Shown here: positions 55,913 through 64,000 of the stretch, piece after piece
How the letters are laid out: every line of letters starts with the position of its first letter
Position numbering within the stretch: the stretch's first letter is position 1
DNA from: Sclerotinia nivalis
Lineage: Eukaryota; Ascomycota; Leotiomycetes; Helotiales; Sclerotiniaceae
Direction: 5' to 3'
DNA: 64,000 bases
NCBI GenBank assembly: GCA_029531795.1
Contig: JAPEIS010000016.1
Coordinates: 868,001-932,000 of the forward strand
The notes under the pieces: generated by a model
Told to the model about the DNA's origin: nothing
The model's input: the letters and a program-made list of their open reading frames with translations, nothing else
The model's database searches: none
Position numbers and translations under genes: made by a program

Positions 55913-58660
55913 TTCTTGTTGATAAAATGATCGAACCATAGTAGATCGAAATTTCGTTGGTCCGCTCTTGAGTTCGATTTCACAGGTCTCTCCTTCTATA
56001 GCAATCTGTCGGGAGGTCTGTATACGGGGAAGTGAAGCATCCAAACGAATATACTCTTTTTATATACGTATTTGTTTTGCCTAAAGAACTAGAACTATGG
56101 GAAGTGAGGAGCTATATAAATGGTTCGTGCCGAGGCACTAGCGTCAATACTAGTGTGCACGTGATCCATATTCCGACACAATCATTCTGTATGGTCCTTT
56201 CCATTCGCTATACGAGGACTTCAGAGTTGAGGGGCAGATCGTGAATTGGTGTGGTTGAAGGCCCATTTCGTGCGTTAAGTGCATCTCTTACTTGTCTTTC
56301 TGCGCGAAGTCGGCGAATTTCTCCCATTGCCTTCTTGATTGCCTCAGCTCGTTGTGTGATTGTGGCCGTAGGTGGGTCCATTTCAGTCATTCGGGGGTAG
56401 GTTCCGAATACCAATAATGTCGGGACTAGGCCATCGGGTTCTGCTGTATCATTAATAGTTTTAACTGCCATTTGTAGTGCCGATACCTTGCTGATATTAG
56501 AGTCTGCTAATTCGTTCGAAATGATTTTATAAGATCGTCTTAAAAAGTAGTGGAAGCGTTCAACGATGCCTATCGAATTGTGTACTTCAACAGGTACACT
56601 CTTCGTAGTGATTGCCAAAGAACTTGCATGTTGTTTGAATTCCTTGCTAATAAAGTTCTTTCCTGTATCGTGGACAATATGATCCGGTAGTCCTATATAC
56701 GTATCTATTCAGCACTCTCGTAGGGTATCCTATGTATATTTTGCAGAGATATTTTGGAGCCATCTTACTGCTTAATTTCGAGTAGCTTCGTCTACAATAT
56801 GAAGCATAGGTTTGTTATCAATGTATAGGATATCTACAAGAATAGCGTAGTTGAATTCAGTATCTTCTGGAAGTGTGAATCTGAATCTCTCGGGGGACTT
56901 TCCGTGTTTTTGACAATACTCGCAATATTTGGTAAATAGATCAATCGTCTTTTTGTCTTCTTCGTATCCTGCACGTTGTAATTAATACTTGGTGTAGCTT
57001 TCGTGCTGAAGGATGTCCGAAACGTCGGTGTATTCTTCGAAGATCCATATCGGTGAAAAAGCAGTCGTTGGTTTCGATCGATTTCTGAATCATCCTTAGT
57101 ATATTGACCTTCCATAGTAGGAATGCATGGTTAAATCGTCAAAAAGAGTGTAATTGTGAGTAGGGGATATGAATTTGTCGATGATGTTATTGTAATAGCA
57201 TTTGAGTCTGTCTATATCATGTAGACAGAGTAGGAATGGTATATCTGCATATACTACATTAAATTCCGCAGTTCCGAATAGGAATTTGATATTAAATGAT
57301 CCAATAAAGGCTGTTATTCCTATACCGAATTGGATATTGGCTTTTCCCGCTATTGATGTATTTAATGCAGTTTCATCGAGTTTGTGCCATGCTAGATACT
57401 GGTTGTATCCAACAGTTGAACGTCTTGCAGCTCCTGTATCGATCATAATATCATAAAATTCTTCACTGTCGTATCGTATATTGATGACGAATGTTTCGAT
57501 CTTCCTGGTGAGTGCATGCGTAAAAGCCTTATTTGCTAGTAATTCTAGGACTTCTCCAGCTATCGTTGAATCTTTCGATGTGAAATAACTCCTTTCTTCA
57601 TCACTATTGTTTTGCAGATCGAGATCGGCAAAATAGCTGTCAATAGATTCATCTCCTGAGTTATATCCGTCTGATTCTCCTTCGAAATCAACGAGGAACT
57701 GTGCATAATGCTTTTCGAAGTCGTTATTGCTTTTGCCTCTGAATCGTTCGCGGTATTTGCGCTTCGATTCCTCTTGCTATTCCTTGGTATGCTTGTATGA
57801 TTTGCAGCCTGGTTTTCTGCATCCTTCGATCCAATATCTCTGATTATTCCTGTTTGGTGGGTTTCTTCTGGGGCTATTAAAGCGTCTATTATTGAATCTG
57901 CCACGTGAATGGCTACGAGATCTGTGTTGGGAGTCCTTGAAATACCTGCGGTCTGTAAGGAGTATATCGCTACAGAAGTCCGTAGGATGTGTTTTTTCCC
58001 ATACATCAATCGATTGCTTCAGTTGATTGATAAGTGCCGCAACGGTATTCTTTGGGTTGCATATCGCTGTCGAGCAGGCTGGGGTCATATCACATGCTGT
58101 AATGATCTTGTTGAGTAGTGCTTCAGGCTTTCGCATCTCGTTTGGTAAGCTGTATTGTAGTAAGCGGAGTTCCTTGAGTAGGATATGTAGGCAGTCTTGA
58201 AGGTTCTTGTCGGGGTGCTTAGTTCGAATTGTTACGAGATTATTCCATTTCGTCATGATATTGCGTCTGTATTCAACTCCTTCGAAGTTTTTTACCATTA
58301 GATTGCATAATCCTTTGAATGTAACTGGTAGTTGATCAATATTCGAATTGTAGAAGTCGAAAGCGCTTCCTTTCAATACAGTTGAGAAGACTTGTGGGTA
58401 TAGTCGTTCTGGAATCTCAGCTTGCATACAATGAATGATCTCTGAATATAGAGAATTTGTAGTCAAAGCTGTCATCGTCTCCTTCATAGAGCTTGTCGTT
58501 TTTGTAGAGCTTGGTGAGATTGAGGATATGTTGAATCATACTGATAGTCTGTTGCCAATTATCTGTTCTATTAGGGGGTCCTTTTGGTGGTAAAGGGCCG
58601 CTGTTGTCTCCTGGTGGTTCGTTTTTGACTTCTGGAGCTACGATCTCCTCTTCTCTCTCA
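55913..58660 (-). pseudogene. Ty1/copia-like retrotransposon body: gag, protease, integrase
   Basis: Minus strand. Gag (58630-57780) starts with an acidic/Pro-rich part, then helical capsid-like sequence (LYPQVFSTVLKGSAFDFY, FEGVEYRRNIMTKW), an Arg/Ser/Asn-rich tail and a Cys pair (EGCRKPGC). A frameshift lies near 58440 and a TAG at 57779-57777. Protease: MIDTGAARRSTVGYN (57446). Integrase: DLRRIHRRFGHPSARKLH with CEYC (zinc region, near 57050-56900, frameshifted), DILYIDNKP (first Asp), VHDTGKNF (second Asp, near 56680) and NSIGIVERFH (Glu, near 56580), then WKGPYR. Protease directly before integrase identifies the copia order. RT and RNase H are missing at the left edge. An LTR is inserted at 56007. 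Dead element. Confidence 0.8.
56007..56178 (+). mobile_element. Solo LTR (TGTCGATAGG family) with TSD CAATC
   Basis: 172-bp copy, TGTCGGGAGGTCTG to ATATTCCGACA, flanked by CAATC at 56002-56006 and 56179-56183. The related copia fragment at 43275-43300 has a single GTAATCATTCTG at the same place, i.e. the unoccupied site. Confidence 0.9.
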
Positions 58661-58809
58661 TGGAAGAAGGGATTGACATAATTGATCTCACAGAAGATTC
58701 TAATCTACAAGATCTTCATGCTCCATCTGAACTTTTAGATGGAGTTGAAGATCCTAGCCGTTTACTTCTTCCTGTAGCAAGCAATGATGTATATGCATTT
58801 ATAGGTTAA
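58660..58809 (+). CDS. Short open frame with a SUMO-interaction motif (49 aa), possible fragment
   Basis: ATG at 58660, TAA at 58807-58809. Starts MEEGIDIIDLTEDSNLQDL: IDLTED is a canonical SUMO-interacting core (hydrophobic run followed by acidic residues). It sits between the copia body, read the other way, and the SIM-rich gene at 59158, so it may be a displaced first exon or a small peptide gene. Too short for firm assignment. Confidence 0.3.
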   Translation: MEEGIDIIDLTEDSNLQDLHAPSELLDGVEDPSRLLLPVASNDVYAFIG

Positions 58810-59157
58810 CAATTATATAGATAATAAGAATTATCTGAAATTGATTATAGTAGCGATAATTTATCAAAATAAGTATATCGGAAAGTTTTCCGAAGCAATC
58901 TTCCGATGTGAACTTTATTTATTTTTATATTGTATATTGGCTAGTTGAATCTTCCATTGTATGTACATACCCATCGAGTAAGTTTTCTCGTGATCGAAAT
59001 AGAAAAAGCAATTCAATAAGTGCGGAGTACATTATTCACATCTTTTCCCTTCTTCTTCTTCTTCTTCTTCTTTCCTTTCCAACTTTCGTCCACTTCTATT
59101 GATATTTCAATCATACAGTCAAATTTACTCATCGTCAAAACCTCATTTCTATCCAAA

Positions 59158-60051
59158 ATGGCAAATCAGGATTCACATACGCCAAATCTTGCTCTTATTG
59201 AACAAGAACATATCGCTATCCCTTTAGCACCAATTCAAAATGATGTTGTTGTTGCTGCCGCCCCAGTTGTTGTAGAGCCTGTCGTCACTGCTGCTGCAAT
59301 CGAGGTAGATCGCGCTGTTGGCCCTGCCCCAGTCATTAAACAAGAACCTGGCGTTGCTCATCCTCCTCGCCGTGCTACACCTCTTGTAATCGATCTTGTC
59401 AGCGATAGTGATGATGAAGGTGTCCCTCCCGCTGCTGTCGTCATCCCTCCTGGTGAAGTGATTAATCTCACCGATGATAACGAAGATATGCCTGTTGAGG
59501 TTCCATCTCCCTCCGTCCCTCAAAATCGTGTTGTTCTTAATGCCGCTGCGGGTGGTATTAAATCTTCAGTACCTGCCTAGAAGGAAGGTGTTTTGAGTAA
59601 GTTTATGATATTGATATTTCAAGTATTCAACTAATGTTATATAGTGCATTGGACTTTGGCAAAAGTTTTACGTTTTTGGATGATGGAGAATTCCACCTCC
59701 CAACTTGGTCCTTTTCAAATGGGACCTGCCCACATTGATAGACTCCAGACTATGTTGATGAAGTTCAAGGGTATTTACTTGGATAGTCGCATTATTCATG
59801 GGATGCCTGAAGTCGATATTGCTTACAATCAACTGGATGATCTTGCTCGACGTATTCGCGATTTTATTCGTACATATCGTACCAGCATGAATACCTTTGA
59901 TCAGCTCTTTCTACCTCACACTCTCAATGAGGTTCGCAATATTTGGCGCTATTACACAGCAAATGGTGCCAATCTCCAAATTGGGAAAGAGATATTGGTT
60001 CAGGAGCATTTTGATGGTTTCTTTCCTGTACTTTTCAAAAATAACCAATGA
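59158..60051 (+). CDS. SUMO-interaction-motif protein of unknown function, two putative exons
   Basis: Exon 1 starts at ATG 59158 (MANQDSHTPNLALIEQEH). It is Ala/Val/Pro-rich and disordered and carries IKQE at residues 60-63 (SUMO attachment consensus), VIDLVSDSDDE at 77 and VINLTDDNED at 101 (SUMO-interacting cores). Without splicing it ends at TAG 59578-59580. An intron from a GTGGTA (59552) or GTATTA (59555) donor to the TAG acceptor at 59644 joins in frame to a second exon (59645-60051). That exon is helical and ordered (HIDRLQTMLMKFKGIYLDSR, LDDLARRIRDFIRTYRTSM, LNEVRNIWRYYTA). About 266 residues in total. The upstream CTT repeat at 59050-59070 could be a core promoter tract. A SUMO-dependent nuclear role is inference. 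Confidence 0.55.
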
Positions 60052-60175
60052 GCAAGAATGAAGGAGGTCGGTTTTTATAAGGGTCGGATAAAGTTAAGGT
60101 TGAAATACGGATTTTAGTATTTTAGATATCAATAAAGATGCAGTTCTATTTGATTATTTGATCAATAAAATACTA

Positions 60176-60790
60176 TCATTTCCCTTGCCGGATCGGTTTA
60201 TACAGCCCCTTGGATTTGACCAAGCTCCAAGACCAAGGGCGACGCTCTACACAACCCTTTTGCGCTTCTTCATAAATCTCCTCAGAGATTATTTCAAGCT
60301 TTGTATCTTTAGGCGCATCTCGAACATCGTTACCACCAGTATTCGAAGAACCATCCTTTTCATTATCGAAATCATCTTTATTTCCTCCCCCAAAACCATT
60401 ATTTATATCATCGAAGGATATGCTTGACAAAGCAGGAGTGATAGCGCGATAATTATGTATTGATGAATGCAGATGAAAGGAAGAGGTATCGAAAGGCGGC
60501 GGTATAATAGAAGTTTGTCTAATACTCGAAGCAATCGACATAATGCAGCTTTTCGCATGAGCAGATGTATAAGATGGTGCAGCAGGCGATGCTCTAGATG
60601 CCATCGCAGACGGTACGGCGGACGATTCCCTGGATGTATACATCTTGTATTTGGTTAGCCTCTGGTATCAAGGTAGAATCAATAAGTAGATCGCTGATGA
60701 GAGGCTGTAACTTCTGAAGCTGTTCTCGACTGAAGCCATCTCTTGAATCAAAGACTGAAATCTGGCTGTGGATGGAGACCAGATCGTGAA
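60176..60790 (-). CDS. Uncharacterised minus-strand frame, possibly frameshifted
   Basis: 60643-60176 encodes a Ser/Ala-rich start (SSAVPSAMASRASPAAPS), a Gly/Asp/Asn-rich centre and a conserved-looking end (KLEIISEEIYEEAQKGC, RPWSWSLVKSKGLYKP). Upstream, 60790-60660 reads HDLVSIHSQISVFDSRDG, REQLQKLQPLISDLLID in another frame, so one indel or an intron near 60640 would link them. No family recognised; it lies opposite the pogo-like relic. Confidence 0.3.
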
Positions 60791-60798
60791 TCTGGGGG

Positions 60799-61119
60799 TT
60801 GCATGAAAGTGATAGAGTTGACTCAATAAAAGCAGAGAACCGTAATCTTCGGAAACATAATGAGGCTTTTAGTAAACACCAAAGGACTAAAAAAACATGT
60901 ATTCGTCAAAGAGTTATACTTATTATAAAGGATACATTAGATATTTTAACCCAAGAGGAGGTGGAGGAGCAGATAGCGTATGATATACATAAAAATCGAG
61001 ATCTTGATAGGGAGAGACCGGCGACTATGCGGCGTTGTGGTAACTGTAGCAAGCCTGATCATAATACACGAATATACCAAATAGATGCAGAAACGTTAGA
61101 TGTATATAGTTCTGAGTAA
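60799..61119 (+). pseudogene. pogo/Fot1-like transposase C-terminus with zinc knuckle
   Basis: The frame reads HESDRVDSIKAENRNLRKHNEAFSKH, ILTQEEVEEQIAYDI and CGNCSKPDHNTRIYQ. A leucine/charged helix followed by a CxxC..H knuckle is the usual tail of Fot1-type Tc1/mariner transposases in ascomycetes. The last Cys of the knuckle is Tyr (RIYQ), and no DDE region is visible upstream, so only the tail survives. Ends at TAA 61119. Confidence 0.5.
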
Positions 61120-61326
61120 TTTTAATTAACTTGGTTTGTGATGGTGCAATTGGTCTTGGAAGTGGTGTTGTGTTGGAAAAGTGGCTAGGGTACTGATATG
61201 GCCAGGGTACTGATAAACTACGTTAGAGAGAATAATTAGGCCTCAGGTCTCTCAAAATGACAGTTTGTGGGTGGGGCGCCACTAGAATTTTGCGCCAAGG
61301 CCCTAAACAGTCGCAGTATTTAAAGC

Positions 61327-61390
61327 GTTTGAAACGTTCGAAACGTTCGAAACGTTCGGAACGTTTGGAACGTTTGGAACGTTTGAAATT
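61327..61390. repeat. 9-bp tandem repeat (gaaacgttc)
   Basis: Seven consecutive copies of GAAACGTTC/GGAACGTTT. Each unit holds the palindrome AACGTT. It lies about 45 bases upstream of the start codon of the gene at 61434, inside its probable 5' leader, so an array of factor-binding sites or a microsatellite are both possible. Confidence 0.7.
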
Positions 61391-61433
61391 TAGACCTTTC
61401 ACATTCATCATCGGCAATCATCAAAACAACATC

Positions 61434-63054
61434 ATGGAATCAACACCCCAAAAGCGCTACCAAATCTGTAAATGCCTTGAGCACTCAAACAAATTTGCCG
61501 ATGCCCCAAATCATGATATAGAAATTCAAATTGGTAGCTGTGGCAGACACTGCCCATTTTGCGATGCCGAGTTCTCTAGGGCCTCAAACCTGCGTGTGCA
61601 TATCAAAGTGTGCAAGAATTGCACGAATGTCATTGTTAAGCTTGAAAACAAAGGTGGAATTGTTTTGTAAGTAAAAGATAAATTCCATATATATTTTGTT
61701 TACTTATAAGACTTTTAGAGATCATTCATGGAAAAACATTGAATCGAGACCTTTATATGGTTTATCTTCACAAAATTCCAGCAAACACTCAGATCTACAA
61801 ACGAATACTTTCCCAACGCAACCCTCAACATTCCTTCCACCAAAACCCAACCGAATTTTATGGATTCCGATTAATCCTATACATGAACAAATCTCGATGG
61901 CTCCGACTCTAGCAATTCTATTTCAGCCTACAAATTCAGAACTTGAGCAAGACTTTCCATGGTTCAATAGACGAGATGCCACTCAAATTTCTGAGAAACT
62001 TGGTCCTGCTTTCATTGAAGATGTCGGAAAAAAAGAACGACCTATTATACATCAGAATATTGTTACTATGCAGATCTTCAAACATAACACTCATTACGAT
62101 GTTGATTTTTGGTCATGGAAAAACTTTGAAGAAGTTATCTATCGTAATGAAATCACCAAAATTTTGTTTAACCAGCTACACCAACCCCAAAACATACTCA
62201 TCTTCTTGCATTGGACATTCGACAAATCCATCAACGAAATTGATTTTCACAAAATTTTCAATATTCTCCAGAAAGTTCCAGCTTCATACGGTATTCCCTT
62301 ACAATGCTTTCCGAATTATACCGAAGCCTTACAGACAAGAGCAAAAGTTGGAGATATACGAGCTCTTGATTCTATTCCATCCAGCTATCGCCCCAAAACG
62401 TGCTATCCTGGTCATGTTTGTATCTTGCAGGATCATAAAGAAACTATTCACAAACGTGCAAATAGTTGTGGAGCAGAACATGTTTTGAAAAAATCAAAAA
62501 ATCAACGAAAAGGTTTATCTTGTATTTTGGATGATGCACAACAGAGAAAGCTAAAACCTCAATCACAAGATGACAATCTTTGGTTTCATCAAGAATATAT
62601 TTCAACATTTAAAAGCTTTGGCGAATTCCGAGTTTTTATAGTTGCCCATCCGAGTTCTACTGGTGTTCGTGGTCGAGAAGGAAAGATTGCCAAAATCATC
62701 CATACCTCTTGGTCCAATCAAGATCATAAAGTCATTTATGCAACATCGGTCGATTCATATCTGTTCAAAAAGCCAGAGTGCATCCCTCTCACGGAGGAAG
62801 ATCTTGCTACATTCTGTTTGGATATATATAAAAACCTACGGTTGCGTTATGATTGGAAGGAAAATTTTGAATCACTCGAGATTGGCGTTCGTCTTGATAT
62901 TGGCATTTCTCATACAAAGCGCTTTTTTGTCAATGAAATTACCCGTTGGTGGCAAGCAGATTTTTTTTCTGAAGATACTCTCCCATATCCCAAATTTTCT
63001 CTTTGTGAGGAGTATGCAAAGGCTATGGGACGGTATTTTTGTCATACTCGCTGA
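61434..63054 (+). CDS. C2HC zinc-finger protein with ATP-grasp-like C-terminus, two exons
   Basis: Exons 61434-61666 and 61719-63054 are joined across a 52-base intron (GTAAGT...TTTAG) in phase 2, giving 522 residues, no stops. The finger is C40-x2-C43-x12-H56-x3-C60, preceded by Cys/His pairs (CKCLEH, SCGRHC). The middle (about 90-250) is unassigned. The C-terminal third shows EYISTFKSFGEFRVFIVA, KIAKIIHTSW, and RLDIGISHTKRFFVNEITRW, the last resembling the metal-binding strand of ATP-grasp ligases (Asp ... Asn-Glu). ATP-grasp enzymes join a carboxylate to an amine with ATP. The assignment is by pattern only. The finger type is similar to that of the cupin gene at 44972, which hints at a shared targeting module. 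Start chosen because the next upstream frame runs through the 9-bp repeat. Confidence 0.65.
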
Positions 63055-63590
63055 ACATAATCCTTTGTCTTCCTTGATCTTGTAAAGAGTTCTACAATAC
63101 AACACTCTTGAATAAAACTACCAATTTGTATTTGTAACCTTCTTCTTTCAGTGTCGCTGTTGCCTTGATAGTACCTACAAAATTCTTCTCCTCATCAGAT
63201 AATAATTGTTACAAAGCATGTATTTCGCAATCTTTTTCCTACTATCATTATTCACAAGGTCTTTTTTTCGAAATTTCCATTTTTATTTCTTCAGCAAAAA
63301 CGCAAGGTCATAAACCTCAAGTTTCCCTGCCCGTCGATGTTCTGTGCAATAAAATATTTGCTTGTTTTGACTTGATATACTGTATATATCCATTTATCTA
63401 GATAATTTCAACCGGTATCAATGTAGGCAAAGAATATAGGTTTGACTTTTTATTGAAAATACAATAATCATATAACCCTTTCCATCTTTGAAGATCGGAG
63501 AGATCATTTGTGGATAAAGAAATACAGTTCAACATAGCATAACCTCCTCTAGGCCAAGACGGTTGGCTATTCAGGGATTGTAAATATTAT
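63055..63590. other. 3' flank of the zinc-finger gene, no gene
   Basis: AT-rich, short frames only. Nothing recognised. Confidence 0.4.
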
Positions 63591-63649
63591 GACCACACCA
63601 CTGTATAGATCCTTGTGACTGCAATACACAATGCATATAGCGGAGCAGC

Positions 63650-64000
63650 CAAAAGGGCAACTGGCCAAGGCAAAGAACAACCTTGGTAGAACAACGACTG
63701 CAGCGAAGCCCGAACACAATATAAACACAGACGTTTGGACAAAAAGGGTTTCAGACGAATTACCACAACAGAGCATTTATACCAAATGCAGATATCAAAT
63801 ATATTGGGTGGCTATCCAGAGCCGGGCTCACGAAGATGGCTTCAACCATAATTGTGGAGTTTACCAACCCAGAAGACGCCAACAAAATGATTGACAAAGG
63901 TCTCATCTGGCAGGGAGAGGCATTTCAATGCGAGAGATATGATAGACAATGCCGACTGAAGCAATGCTACAAATGTCAAAAATACGGCCACATAGGAACC
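63650..64000 (+). CDS. LINE ORF1 (gag-like), partial at window edge
   Basis: A plus-strand frame runs to the last base: GFQTNYHNRAFIPNADIKYI, GWLSRAGLTKMASTIIVEF, TNPEDANKMIDKGLIWQGEA, then CYKCQKYGHIGT, the start of a CCHC knuckle. This layout (a small RNA-binding fold with a basic region before zinc knuckles) is that of Tad-type LINE ORF1. The start is not located; the frame is readable from about 63730. The rest of the element lies beyond the window. Confidence 0.65.

Noticed and set aside
57202..57456. Plus-strand frame of 84 codons
   Set aside because: Opposite the copia protease (DTGA) coding region.
60176..60643. Reading the minus frame as part of the pogo transposase
   Set aside because: The transposase tail is on the plus strand; the minus frame shows no DDE or helix-turn-helix pattern.
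61223..61417. Open frames on both strands encoding KRSKRSERF repeats
   Set aside because: Explained by the 9-bp tandem repeat being open in all frames; the gene start is placed at 61434.

Overview
The window is nuclear DNA of a filamentous ascomycete. Genes carry short introns of about 50-100 bp with GTAAGT/GTATGT-type donors. Tad1-type LINEs, Ty1/copia and Ty3/gypsy pieces and a pogo-like remnant are present. Many transposon and gene copies carry Trp- or Gln-to-stop changes of the kind left by repeat-induced point mutation. A leotiomycete (Sclerotinia/Botrytis-like) is my best guess from overall look only. The sequence is AT-rich except for the first ~2.9 kb, a GC-richer LINE.

Layout. 1-2.9 kb: minus-strand LINE, with the start of ORF2 (endonuclease) and a frameshifted ORF1. 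2.9-6.7 kb: a repeat-rich leader, then an LTR split by two tandem 5'-truncated LINEs. 6.9-9.4 kb: two minus-strand fungal genes, one damaged and one with a 5x heptad coiled coil. 11.4-12.5 kb: Ty3/gypsy integrase relic. 13.7-17.5 kb: second LINE (ORF1, ORF2), broken by a 527-bp LTR with a 5-bp target duplication. 17.4-20.5 kb: element fragments and an MFS-transporter pseudogene. 22.2-24.5 kb: uncharacterised fungal gene. 25.1 kb: truncated copy of the zinc-finger gene at 45 kb. 27.1-30.1 kb: complete Argonaute gene. 30.5-34.7 kb: Ty1/copia RNase H tail, solo LTRs, and a SINE-like hairpin insertion. 36-40.2 kb: LTR, membrane-protein pseudogene, P450 pseudogene. 41-44.4 kb: LTRs and a copia integrase fragment. 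45-47.2 kb: C2HC zinc-finger/double-cupin gene with one in-frame TAG. 48.8-49.5 kb: two clean solo LTRs. 50.1-52.0 kb: three-exon trypsin-like protease gene. 52.8-54.7 kb: nested LTRs. 55.9-58.7 kb: a copia gag-protease-integrase body. 58.7-63.1 kb: genes with SUMO-interaction motifs, a pogo-like relic, and a zinc-finger/ATP-grasp-like gene. 63.6-64 kb: start of a plus-strand LINE ORF1.

The genes do not form an obvious pathway. The common theme is a retrotransposon-dense, mutation-decayed compartment that contains an Argonaute, a central factor in RNA-based transposon silencing. That Argonaute lacks one canonical catalytic Asp. Two zinc-finger proteins of unusual architecture and a SUMO-related protein lie in the same neighbourhood.
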